Origin: Cliona cf. orientalis
Taxonomy: Eukaryota; Porifera; Demospongiae; Clionaida; Clionaidae
Reading direction: 5' to 3'
DNA: 64,000 bases
NCBI GenBank assembly: GCA_963930775.1
Contig: OZ005691.1
Location: forward strand, 6,879,000-6,942,999
Every line of letters begins with the position of its first letter. Position 1 is the stretch's first letter. Made by a program: the position numbers and the translations under genes. Under the pieces are notes generated by a model. That model was not told the DNA's origin, ran no database searches, and was given only the letters and a program-made list of their open reading frames with translations. This document shows, piece by piece, positions 23,773 to 37,600 of the stretch.

Positions 23773-25696
23773 ACAACCTTGCAAAATGGGTGATGAATTC
23801 ATGATCGTGCAACTTTTATTTGCTTCCTGTAGAGTAATAGTTATCGTTCGATCCGGATAGCCGATCAACACTCTTGACCTTGAGCGGTTCCATAGCAGAG
23901 GAGGTCGGACATGCATAGTGCAATACATAAAGACAAAAATCTTTGAATTATGGGATAATACTTTGTCAGTGAGTCCATAATGATGAAACATCGCATCCTG
24001 GCCTATTGTGATCATCAAAATAGTGTTACTTGTATGATGGGGTGCATATTTACAATATTTACAATAATATATTCTATTGCAATCCATGTAATATGTAAAA
24101 GAGCTCAAAGGTATCCCATGGTTGATTTTCTCACGGGGCACAGGTTGGGCACACACATCTCTTCTGAACATAGACTAACTGGCCAAGTTTTATTCCCCAA
24201 TTCCAAAAATTTCTCATTATGTATGAGACCTTGTCCAACCTCCTCTGGTTCCATAGAAGGCTTGACAACTACAGTTGATAGAGAAAATGCTCAAGCAGCC
24301 ACAAAGACGGTGCGAGGACTCTCAGCACCAAAAGCTAGACAGCACATAGCTGATTATCACCCAAGAGTGCTACATAGTGTGAAAGATAAGTGGGACAAGT
24401 GCTAGCTCCTGGCGTTGAACTTGCTTATATGTGACTGTATCTGACAAAACCCGGCATATGGGATCCGCGCGCTATTCACGCAATGCGCATTTTTAGTAGT
24501 ACATGTCAAAATAAGCCTTCATTTTGACCTACCTACTCTGTATAGCTGCCGTACACGGAGCCCGTTGCTATGGGCGCTAATTAGGATTCTCTACCTAGAT
24601 ACAGCTAGATTCATCGAACTACTGCACGTTCGCTAACCTCTTGGACAATTGGCTGTCGTCAACAACTCTTGCTCGATCTTTACGTTCATTTCACCTAGGT
24701 CCATTTAATTTCACGCGTAGTATGCGGAAACGCCATACGCGTGCATAGCAACGCTAATTTCTCGATTATTGGGGGTGTGACGCGATCGCAAACAAAGCGC
24801 TGTATCTCCACAACGAAGGGCACAGTCGGTCTGAAAGGTTAACTCTGGAACCTCTCTACTTAAATGAGCGCTTTAGAGTAGCATGCACAAAAGCGGTCGG
24901 CAAACTGGCGGATGCAGTGGACAGTCCATGTGTGGGGCTTGACCGCGCGCAACGTATTTGCTGACTCGGCGGGTTGAGCATGGTTGCGTATCCGTTTAGC
25001 ATACCGCCGTATACTGCCGGTATCAAGATCGTACGCTGTAACCACCATAACACGGATGACAGTTCGGGCATTTCCCATAGTGAGTAATAGAGCATACGGC
25101 AAACCGCAAATGAAAACTGCGTCAAAGCTTTCGTGACACTGGAGTAAGCTGAAACTTCAGCTTCATAATAGTAGCGATTACAGACCTCCAAGGGCCTGCA
25201 GTAGATCGTGAATATCAGCTCTGGCTAGGAGTACACTCATGAAACAAATTGCATAGATAGCTCAATGAAAAAGCTATCTACCGAGGCCTTAACCTTGCAA
25301 ATCGGTCCCGCGGAATCGCCGCTAGCTTCATTTTTGCAGTTTCTATGGAGAAAGTATAGGTGGGCGTGGCTTCGTAACGGTTTTGCCTACGATCGCGTTA
25401 CAAGCGCCGTTGGATAGAGCTCGTGGAGAGCTACCTTCTGATACTCGAACATTGATATCCCACTGGGAGAAGTTCCGCGGAAAAACCGGTGAAATCTGGA
25501 GGTCTGTAATCGCTAATAATACCTTGTTACCTTGTTACTCGCGAAAATATCTAGATGCTACCCGTCACTCGTAATCTATACCAAACCCGAACCCCGCCCC
25601 TTCACGTGACCAAATTTAACAGCAAATGAGCGCTCGAGCTAGCTGCGGCCTCTTCCATTAGCTGAGCATTTATTAGAAAGGTCCATCCTTGCAGCC

Positions 25697-28600
25697 ATGT
25701 CTTTATACGAAGGTCTGGAAGTAGAAACAGCACCCATTCCTGAAATTTCAATCAGAAGTAGTGCAGACCCCTCTTCAACCAGCAATTCGAATGATGTTTC
25801 GGAAAATAAGAATATCAGTAAGTGTCATGCAGACCTAATGTACCATGCGAGGTCACTAGATATCGCACATCACCCAGATTGACTACACAAGTAGACCTGC
25901 GTTGATTTTAAAAATTAATATTGACTTGAAGTGCAGTGGCTTGGTTCACGTGCACACACGACCATGTGATGATGGGACTTCCCTACCAGGGGGACTAAAC
26001 TAGTACTATATGTGAAGGAGAGGATGTGGTGGCTGCTGAGTTGTTCTGCTGGAATTCACGACATATTTCAGTTTGTACATATACAGTAAATTTCGCCAGG
26101 AGAAAAGTTTTGCTAAAATAGTATAACGATTGCATATACACAGGTAGGATATGGCGACCTTTACGTATACCGCATATGTTTATCAATTTTTGTCCAGTGA
26201 AAATTTCCGTATACAGTATTGCACATGTAGCACACTTGCCAATCCTTTCAATAGGCATGTGTTATTAGCCTGGGTACAAGGGGCTGATATCTCGAGTGGC
26301 GTTATTGTATGTAATAGATATCGCATGGTAGGCAGTGTATTATGAATTATAAAGCCAGTGACCCCAAGGGGGAGGGGCTTTATAATCCATAATGCACATG
26401 CCTACTATGCGACATCTGATCTATATCTGATTGGTCAGTTTCTTAGTGGTGGTGCTTAGCTGGTAGGAAGTTAATTGTTGGCTGACTTATTTTTAGTGCA
26501 GTGCACTATAGTGTTCACAGGGGATTATAATTGCCTGGGGGAGGTCAATATTACACCCCTGTTACCTAGGATACAAGGATATATTATAGCAGGTAATTTT
26601 TAAGGGTGTAATTTTTGCGGGATAATCCCTGAAATTTGATTTCTTACTTGCTAGCACTATAGATCGATCCATGTACAGTAGGTCGACCATGATATATTGC
26701 TGTCTATAATAATATATTATTATTATTTTTATTTTTATTTTATGATTTGTGCGAGTAAACTACCATCCATGGATGCATGAAATTAATATTGGACCTACAT
26801 GTAAGCACAATTATGTAATACTGGTGTATAATGAGCACGTGGATAGTATATGGACATTATTTCTCCAGTGTAGTATGTTTTCATAATATGGTGACAGAGA
26901 TCATACATACCGTACATGTATGCAGCACTTTCTTTTATCGGTAATTATAACTAGAGGCACATTTTCTGTTTCGTGCATATATTTTGTTGAGTGTATTAAA
27001 GTTGTTGGGTGCTGCCTTTTATTGCAAATATTAATTAATGATCGATACTGTATGACGTAATTACCCCGTGTGCATGGAGGGGGTAAAGCAATCAGTTTGT
27101 CTGTTGTCTGTCGGCATAAAAATCAGAAAATCTCAATATTTAAGCAAATGTATGGTCAATAAATGGGAAAAATGACAGCGAAAAAACACCTCCTGCCTCT
27201 TTCTTAACCATAGGCAATCGCCAGGGGAGCTACAAGTCGTGCGACTAGTACCTGTGAACTAAGGAGTCTACTGTGCATGCTTGAGCTTCACTTCAGCCTG
27301 CTTCTAGCACATCTTTATTGTGATCATGGATCTCAGAAGGGAACGAAAGAGATATTGCTTAAACTTCAAAGAATAGAGGCCTCCAACTTCTAAGAAGAGT
27401 TATCAGTGATATTGCGGGATATGTGCTCTACGAGCTCTAATTTTTGAGGGTGTTGATTTTCGTGAAAAGTCTCTGAAAGCCCTCAGAATCAATTTTTGTG
27501 CTTTTTAGTTTCGTGACAGCAACCCAGTTTAAATCAATTCTGCAAAGAAACTTGGACAAATACATGTAGCTTGAGATAGAAGGGTGTACATGTAGTACCG
27601 TACCCATTCTAATTAAGGCGCCTCTAATAAACACGCACCTACACCGGAATCCTAATTTTCGTGCTCTAACTATGCGTCATGCAGCCATGCCAATTATTTT
27701 TTCCAGACGTATTCTAATTAGAGCAGTACCGGTATACTTACAGCCGACAATACCTCGATAGTACTGAGTATCCCATATGGAGTACTGGAAGCTATGTTCT
27801 CCACACTTTCGCTCTAATTACAACGTGCCTCTCTAAAAGATGTGCCACCTGGATCAGAATGTTAATTTCCGGGCTCTAATTATGCGCCACCCAAAATCGG
27901 TAATTATTTTTTAGTGCCGCGTTAATTAAATCGGATACGGTAGTGAGCTAGCACTGAAAACAGTTGGCTCCGCTTCCATGATATTTCACTGTGCCCCTCA
28001 TATATATATTGAGACCCATTCATGTACATGTACATGTATTTACTGTAGGCATTAATTTTTATAGGTGAAAAATTTGTGACTGCCAAGTGAACCACGGAAA
28101 TGAGCACCCCACAAAAATATATATATCAGCCATATAGTATACATGCACATATATTTCAATAATATTATAGTAGGGTTTTTCTCTTAAGGTGGCTGGTCAT
28201 CTGGACTAAAATTGATGGCTTCTCAGCTTCAAAGAAACAGGAAGGCACAAAGGGCAGCACAGCATCAGGTTAGCAGGGATTAATATAATTATTAGTGTAC
28301 ATGTAGATGGGGTGGAACCAATACATACATGTATTATTACAGAATGAATTATGCAATAACTTATTTGTGTACATGTACATGTATGTGGTCTCAGAAACCA
28401 CCAGAAACTGTCATGTAAATTTCTAATTTTTCCTGGGCCTATACCCCCTAATTTGGGAATGCTACCATACACTGCATATACTTGTGAATTTTGGACGACA
28501 AGACAATGATGTAACCTACATACATGTTAGCCTCGTCCCCAAGCTCTCTTGGGGGAGGAGAAAAGAGAGCCTCGTAACGACTGCGTGCCATGTGCCAAAA

Positions 28601-31600
28601 TCTTCGTATACTATCTGTGGACTACTTGATCGTATACTACTAGTCAAGCGCAAAAGTCGCCCAAGCACTCGAAAAGTATCTTGCCATCAGCTAGTGATGG
28701 TGTCTGGGAGACTTAAATGAGGTAAATCACTCAAACGTTGATTTTTATCCCCTCGAAAGGCCGTTTTGTTGTGAAAACTGGCTTACCATGTTTTGTTAAG
28801 GGTTCGCGCATGCGCATGCAGTCGTTACCAGGCTCTCTTTTCCCAGCCTTCCCCAAGAGAGCCCGGGGACAAGGCTACATGTACGTACATGTACATGTAT
28901 GTTGCTTTATAAATATATTATGGAATAAAAAAATATAACCTTTGAGCCTTTAGCTCACATCTCCTCTGATGGGCATGTGTTCGTATAAAATTAATATGTA
29001 TGTACTATAGCTTGAATATGATTCTGTAGTTTACATATAATATAATGTAAGCAAGTATTGTACGAAGTTTTATATCTATAATTAATTCATGTATATAGAA
29101 ACCAAGACCACAGCCACCTACTGCTGTATTGGAGGCATCAAATTTACAGGTGCGTATGCATGTTGGTTATTGATATAATAATATTATTATTATGTTTTAG
29201 CTATTGCAATGTGCCGAGGATTTTGCACTATAGTGCTTCATTTTTTTGGGCACAAAGATTATTTTCATGAAAATACATGTAAGATTTGGTCTCCAGAATT
29301 AATTTTCATGGCTCTAAATTTTGTGGCTCTTGATGATCACACTTGCCATGCACTGTTCGCCATCATTGAGTAAATCTAGCTACCATTAATTGACTCATTG
29401 AAGAACAGAGATTTTGCAGTTTATACTGTGTTTAATGGTCACAGACACTCAACAGGTTTTACAGACAGATGCCATGCATTTTGATCATGATCATGTGCAC
29501 GCTCGCGACAACTTTTACGACCTTCACCTACTGTGGCAAATTTTCATGGGGTGCTAACGTTACGAAAATAACAAATTAGCAAAAAGTGGCTGCCAGATTT
29601 CAATTGGTTATATCACAAGTGACACTTATTTACTAAAAACAGCCCTTACATGTACATCATGGCACAATACCTTGAATAATCTAGAAAAAGTGATTCCCAC
29701 AAAGAAGATCGAAGAATGAAACAGAAGAGGATATCACCAAAGCAATCACGCCTTGATACCGTACATCAGAGTTAGCGAGAATATCTGCTTTAAGGTACTA
29801 TTACGTACGTAACTGCGTGCAATCTGTATTAGTTGTGGTTACTCGCTACAACTACAGTAACCAGAACTGTACACTATACAGCACAGTGTTGCTTGGCTTT
29901 ACACATTTGCAACATGCAGACTAGTAATCAATGGTTGTATGAGAAAGGCTCAATAATTCTAGCTGGGCCAGCAGCGGAAGGTAAGAGGTCAATGAGCTAG
30001 GGAGACGGGTGAAGGTCGGCCACACCAGATTAGCAACTACAATAGTCATCATCTGGCTAGATTGATCTACCATTTGCCAGTACCAGGAGTAGTGAAAGTA
30101 GCTCAAGCGGCAGACAGACATCGATCATCTACATATACATGCAATGTAGCAGCGCGTACCGCGAGTACTGTGTTCTATTCCTCAATATGTTTTGGAGTGT
30201 GTACGTGACAATATTTGTGTATGTGTGTGATTTATTATGACGCTAGTTCATGTATTAGATCTAAATTTTGTAATAATTGCATGGCGCAGTTTTAACTATT
30301 GGATAGCCATTATTATTGAATACTGTGATGAGTCGTCTAATGTACATCTAGGTGTGAAGGATGCCCTAGCTGGTTTACACTTAAAAGCAGAAATTAGGTA
30401 GTGGTCAGTATTGGTGGGTTTTTGATAGACCTCCATCCTGTTTGTGAGGGTGGAAAGATCCCTTATTACCTAGCTGTACTATTATATGCACATCTAGAAA
30501 TGGGAGTGTATTTCCTGATTCAACTTCCATTGTCGAATATATTTTGATGGTGGGTCTGGGGATCGAGTTCAGGAACTCATCCAGGGTTGCTTCCCATGCA
30601 TACATATACATACATGTAGTGTGAATAATATGTTATATCCACTTACGTACATGTATCTAACTCAGAAGGATGATTTCATTTCTGCTGACTCTAGAGCCAT
30701 TTCTGTAAAGAACTTGGGCAATAAAGATGTACCGTATAGCACAAAATTTTCGCTGGATAAAAATTTCGCTCAATGCTCATGCTTTGTATTGGCACAAAAA
30801 TTTCGCCGAATTTAATTTCGCCCACAGTGCGAGTTGCTCACCAGGAAGTAGTGGGTGGAGCTCTCGAATGAACACGCCATGCCCAAATATCTGGTACCGT
30901 ATTCGCACGCGCGCGATCCTCAGCACACGGTCGATCTCCCTGTACGTCCCTCGCTTCTTACTTCCCTTAGTCTTCGCTTGCTGCACACCGTTCACAGCAG
31001 CGTTGGCCTCTGTGATGGCGGAAGGAGATAGCTCCGCCGATAGGGGTCCGGAAAGATCGGGTAAAACCCGAGGAGCAGCGCAGAAGTAGGATAGTAGTGA
31101 CATCCGGCTAGACTGCAGATTGAGAAAGATGGGGTTTGAATACCAGCTGATTGTCGATCATGAGGCACTACTAGTACAGCTTGGCAGCCACGTGTAAAAA
31201 CCTGTGCGTGTAAAAATTTCAGCGTGACAAAATTTTCACTGGGTAAAATAATTCGCCGAGAAAATTTTCGCCCACGACGCGCCTGGGCGAAAAAGGCGAA
31301 AATTTTCTCCAGGCGAAAATTTCCGGCTATACGGTATATTGAGGATATATGGATGACAGGGGAGATCCCATGTAGCTGCGCTACAGAAAAAAATTAATAG
31401 GCAATTTTTTATGGTACAAAATTTTGCGTTTTTGTGGATAGGTTAGGTGGTGCGAAAATATAAGAACAATGAAATTTTAATGGGCAGACATGCAGCTGTA
31501 CTGTACCACTATTATTTGATGTGGGTGTGGTCTCAATGTGGAGAAGACATGAAAATTAAAACTACAAAAATATCTTTTGAAGGCTTAACATGCATGCAAT

Positions 31601-34600
31601 TTCATGAAATTTTGCACTATAGCGAAAATTTCCTACTATACGGTAGGTCATCTTGAGGCAGATTCTAGTTCATCACTGATTAGATTAGTCTGTTCTGGTG
31701 AGAGCCTCTTCAACTGGAGTGATTCTAGTTGACCAGTATTGCTACTGCCTTCAAAGTATACAAAACTGTATACAGTACCAGTATAATTATTAACCCTCAC
31801 CGCAAAGCGTAGGCAGAGGGTTACTGCAATCGTTTGGCGATTTTTGTCTGTCCGTCCGTTTGTCCGTCTGTTTGTTTGTCCGTCCGTCCGTCCGTATGGT
31901 AAGGATCGTCTGAGAGAAAGTACGCATCTGAGGATTACCAGGCATCAAGGAAGAGTGGTCACGTTTCTGTGCCTTGCTGGTCAGTTGTCAATGCAGTGAC
32001 AGTGTAAACAGGCAGTGGCTCTCAAGTGCATAATTCAGTTTAAGTAGTCACAGAGGCTTTCAGTTAATATAGTGACATAGGCAGGTGGTGCCTTCCCCCT
32101 ATGCCTATATCGTGCACTGACTCTGAAGAAAACTGGAGTACCTCAGGTGCAGGGTATGTATATGGTAGTATGTATCTAGTTCAATACTCCTGATATTGAC
32201 ACGCGGCAGGCATACACACTGAGATAATATGCTATAGATCTACATGACGTTGTGCATGAGTCATGCATGCGTGTAGTGGTGAGGGTTCTGCACTCCTGTG
32301 CATTCATTATAATATGGTGTGTACATGCACAAGTATGTTGGCTATAGCCTCACCCCCACATGTGCGATACACACTTAGTGATATACATGTATATGTACAG
32401 TGTATGCCTAGGAGGGTGTTTAATATTCTTCTGACTTCTTGTACATGTACATATACATGAACATAATACCTTGCTTGTTCTCTTAGGAACTAGGGCCTTA
32501 ATCACTTGATCGCTCCTTCATATTTTGATCCCTTAATTTTTATCAGAAATCAAGCTTGATGGCTTGATTGATCCAAAATTCAGTGTTGATATAATAAATT
32601 ATATTTCATGGAAGTAATCACCCACTTTTTGTAGCACACCACTTGCTTCATGATGCCTCAAAAGAATACGTAGCACTATTGAATAATACATGTATTGTGC
32701 ACACATACTTAGTCTACATAATTTTGTAGGGTGTTAATTTTTAGTTTCATGATTCACTTGACAGTCATGAAATTTTCCACCCATGAAAAATGCCTCTACA
32801 GTAATACGTGCACTAGCACATCATAAAGGGTGTGGCAAAAATGTTGAAGCATATCCAGTTGTTCTTAGTGCTAGCAAATGTTTGTTTTTCTCGGTATTTC
32901 TTGCCGGAACTGTAGTGTTCAAACTTCTCTGCTAGCTGAAACTAGCATAGTGACAAAGAACTTGTGTGAGATCCATGAGGCTACATGTACATGTACATCA
33001 TGCATTGAGACCATGTGTTGATTACATCATCCATGTATCGTTGGCACAGTATTGTGATGTTAACTAGACTAGGTTGCTGTCACGAAATAAAATTCTCCCT
33101 GACTTTCCATAAAAATTAGCATCCCCAAGGTTTGCCACCATACAATATACATGTAATACATGTAATGTGTGTTACATATACTGCACTGTGTTAGATGTTG
33201 AATGATTTGGTGGCCACCGAGCTGATTGGCTCAGTATTTCGGATGGCCAACTGTTATACACATGTACATTGTACATTGTTCACTGGTTATGATTTCTATC
33301 TGGTTTTTGTGTTAATTTAGTGACAGTGTTCATTTCAGGTGAAGGCTCCTGGTCTATTTGTTACGACGAATGTCAAACCATCTGATCTCCATGGAGATGA
33401 TTTGGCTGTGGAAATTGAAGATGAGTATGATCCTCTATTGCCCAATAGCTATGAGCAAGTGTTAAAGGAGAGGAGGGCAGAGAGAGAAAAACAAAGAGAA
33501 GAAGAAGTACGTACATACATGTACATGTACATATAAATTGTATTACTAGTGTCATGTAGGGCCTATTTGGGGCGAGCCTGAGCTCGAGACATCTACACGT
33601 ATTGGCAGGAGCAGATAGTATACGTAGGACAGCAGACAATGAAAAAAAAAAACCCATCAAAACTGAAGCTGCTGCGCTGGCAGACAGTGATGGTGATTCT
33701 TAAGCTGGTCATCCTGGCATATATAGCTCCAAGTTAGGCCAAGCAAATTCTCTGGCAGGTCTGCCTGCAGCAAATGTATTAACTGTGTAGCTAAGCTTTG
33801 GATCCCAATCTTTTCTTTAAGCTTTAATAGAGTAGCATCAAGTTTCTCTGCATCCATAGATTATATTACATGTACATGTATAATCTACCGTATAGCAGGA
33901 AATATTGGCGGGCATTAAATTTGGCGGTTGAGCCCAAAATCGCTATTGCAAGAATATTGGCGGATTTCAATTTGGCGGTTCGGTATTTTAATTTGGCGGT
34001 TGTAATATAGACCGCCAAACCGCCAAATTTAATTCCCCGCCAGATTTTCCGGCTATACGGTATGCTGCATCCCAGTGCCTGACAGTGAGCCTAGTTTTCC
34101 CCTCCACTGGATAGTAAGGTGCCATTCTATTCTAGCAAACATTTCTTTATGAGCTACATGTACATGTACTTGTAGTTTTTGTTCCTGCTTGCTGTCGCTG
34201 ACTAATCATAATTTCTCTGAGCTGAGTTTTCGAGACCACTACACGAGTGTGTAAATTTACAATTTGCTAAATTTGAGTGGCCGGTGGCCCAGGCATGAGA
34301 ATGTGCAATAGAATATTTCACACTTGCGTATGTCCATAGAAGTCATTCAGCTGTTGCTAAAATTCATGTACAACATGTAGTAGCCTTGTTCCCAGGCCCT
34401 CCCAGCTTTCTGTATTACATCCTTGGCTTATAGTTAAGTTGTATTTGACATATTGCACAGTGATAGTACATCTGTACATATAGAAGAATTAAGTATTGAG
34501 TGGCAGAAATGCTAGCAGACTAGATGCACACCTACAGTTTTTCTAAGTATATGGAACACTGGATACAGGGATGCACAGTCCTTGGTGCTTTATGGTTTCC

Positions 34601-37600
34601 ACCTATGTTACATGTACATGGATTCAAGCGACTCTATTGGACACTAAAATTCATGCACACACATGCATTTACGTATCATGTATGAAGTGACATCGTTCTC
34701 AGCTGCTATATATCTGCATATAATAGACGAAGATTCTCTGCGGACAATCTTCGTTTATTTCAATTTCATTCATAAGTGCTAACAGCTACAGAGAATCTTT
34801 GTTTATTTTAATTTTATTTATCATGTACATGTACATGTACAACTGCATGAATAGCGTAAGCGTCGTCGTGAAGAACGTGATAAAGAAAGACGGAAAAGAA
34901 GAAGAAGAAGATCTGATGGAAGTAGTAGTGGTAGTGATGATGACAGCAGAGTTCGTGTATCTACCATAAAAAGGAAAGGTAAAAGACGCATTGTACATAC
35001 CGTACTTCCTCTAAAAGTTCGGCCCTTCTGATTATTGCTGAATGATTGCAAATAGTCTCTAATTTTTGGCAAAGGTCGTCGTGCGTATATACTATAAATG
35101 GAATAGAACATGCATGCGGATGGATTGTTGAATATTAACCTCTAAAAATTCAGTGAAGCTCAAGCAATATTGTTGTTTTCATGCCAAATTGTTAAAAGAA
35201 ATGTGGTAATTAATTTTATAGTTTTGCTGATCGGATGTGTACGTAGAAATTATAATACTGCATGGCAGCTACAGCATCCATGTACATTAGTTAAGTGCTC
35301 TTGGGAATGGCAAGTCTTGATAAAGGCATGACATTGTACATATATATAATATCCACTTGTATTAGTCCCAAGGGTGTCTGGATTAGAGGGGTTCCATGCA
35401 CTGTATATGTCTACATGTACATGTTGTAGCTAAAGCACAATACATCTCAAATAATCATGTGATGGGAACAAAATTTAATTGCATGTATATTGACGTACAT
35501 GTACTCCACGAAATGTTACAGATTCAGCTGCTATTCCTCCCCCTTCCTCTCTCTCTTCTACTGCTAATGACTACGAACCTAAATTGGAAGACCAGGGTGA
35601 AAAAGGTAGATTTGAAACATACTGTTTTTCATTCCTATTATACATGTTGTATCTGAATGATATCATTTTCAGTTGTTAGATCTGCTTTGGAAGAACTCAG
35701 CCGAACCAAGGCCCAGAAGGCAAACCCATTTGCCAAGCCAAAAATGTAATAATTATTATAATATTATGTTTAATTTATGCTTTGCACTTTTGGATGAATT
35801 GTAATTGATTTGTTCTTTTAGGGTGGGAAGTTCTGTTGCATCAAAAATAATGTCCAAGTATGGATGGGAAGAAGGAAAAGGTACCAAATATAATGTATTT
35901 GTACATTTCATGTTGCAATACAAGTATGTACATGTATGTTGTGTTATACTAGATACAACGAAAAACATTTTCAGTTTCATATATAGCCTGTGTCATCCCT
36001 GAGGGCACAAAATACATGTATGTGCTCTGCCACAAGTTCAGAAAGCTCATGGTTGGTCAGAATTGTAGCGCTGTGTGCACAAACGAGGGTGGCATTCTCG
36101 AACGAACGGCGTGAAGCTCTGTGCATTTCGAGAAGGCCTGCTCAGCAGGCTATCGAGCCTCAAGCGAAGTTAGAGGCAAGGTCTGTTTATTGTCATACTC
36201 TATGGCAGGTAATTTGCTAATATTCATAGGAAGTCAGAGAAGCTAGGCCCTTAGAATTAATTTTCGTGGTTTTAAATTTTGTGATAGCATCCCACACACA
36301 CGCTTGATCTCGCTCGCAATTTTTGTTACTAAGCCACAACTGCATGCAGAGACATGGAAAATAGTATGAGAAAGAATATTAGTGTTGAAGACGCCATTAG
36401 CTGGATGACGGTATTGATTTTCAAGAGTGAAAATTTCACAACTGCCAAGTCAACCATGAAAATAGCGAAAATTAGCACCCCAGTTTGTCCTGAAAAGAGA
36501 TTTTGCATCTACATGTACATACCGTATCCTCCCGAAAATAATTAAGTCTCCTTTTCAGTGCACGGTAGACATGCACTACGCGATATGAATATACATGTAT
36601 CCAGCAGATGGTTTGCTTCCTCGCTTGTACAATAGTTGTCTGACCATCGTCGATCAACTCTGCAATACTGGCAGTTAGGCTATTGCTAGTCTCATGGAGC
36701 CAGACCCTTACGCAGGGAAAGAGGGTCTGGTGACTTGCTATACACGGAGTTAATGCAATAATTGGCCGGTTTACCTGAAGTTTATATTGCATGGTGTGCA
36801 CTTGCCTATTATTTCAAAGAGTGCCCGATGTTTAATGACAATGTGGGATTATTGCGGAGGCGTGTGACTATGGTAATACAGAAAAGCTGCATCCTGATTG
36901 GTGCCGGTATGTACATCCCGGCACAACAACTCAATGTACATGTATAGCAAGTCACCGGATCCTCTCCCCCCATGTCACGTAAGGTTCTGGCTCCATGAGA
37001 TTGGGCTACTGTCACCTCCAAGGAACTTTTTCCATGCTATACCGTTCAGATTATGAATAACGGCGTTCCTGTCGATCTTTAGTCATTAATGATGCAATTA
37101 TGGTAGGGGCAGGGGCTTATAAATAAGGCAAAATACCTTTGCAGGAATTTGGGGGGCAAACAGAGGGAAGGGGCTTATTTTGGGAGAAAATGTTCTGGAC
37201 CATGAAGTGATGATCTGCACATCTCCTAAAATGTTTCTTAGGTGGTGGGAACACTAGCTAATAGCTTTTACTTAATTCCTGTGCTTTGCACGGGAGGTGG
37301 CACATCCCACACCCACCCTTAGGCTACCAAGGTGGTCTATTAGTCCGACTCTTCCTCCCTTCCCCCCCCCCCTCCCCCAAAGTTTTGGGCAAGATATGCT
37401 ACATTTTATATAATTCCTGTACATCTACATTGCAAAATTCATTACATTTTAGTCTTAGCTGTACCAATTGCAAGCCTAAGTCTGGGTGAAGACCCCATGC
37501 CAGCCGTCACCTCCAGCGTGATGCAGCTACATGTACATGTACATGTATTCCCCAAAGGAAATCAGTGAGAAGATGTGGTTGCAGAACATGCAATAGATGT

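Larger units (their letters stand above)
21630..25696. promoter_or_regulatory. Divergent intergenic region between UBE2V and RBM17
   Basis: The two start codons face away from each other across this 4.07-kb stretch, so it must hold both promoters. It is visibly richer in CpG than the introns (for example 24720-25000 and 25380-25680). It contains two inverted-repeat elements (22581-22877 and 23143-23772). An open frame at 23980-24405 (141 codons) matches nothing I know. No TATA box or defined factor site can be called with confidence. The RBM17 start has G at -3. Confidence 0.6.

Noticed and set aside
22392-24171. Several open frames of 80-185 codons in the UBE2V-RBM17 intergenic region
   Set aside because: Most lie in inverted repeats (22581-22877, 23143-23772); the others show no family similarity or splice context.
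31846-31895. Possible CRISPR-like regular repeats (tccg/tttg units)
   Set aside because: This is a microsatellite in an interspersed repeat: units of 4 nt, no spacers, eukaryotic intron.
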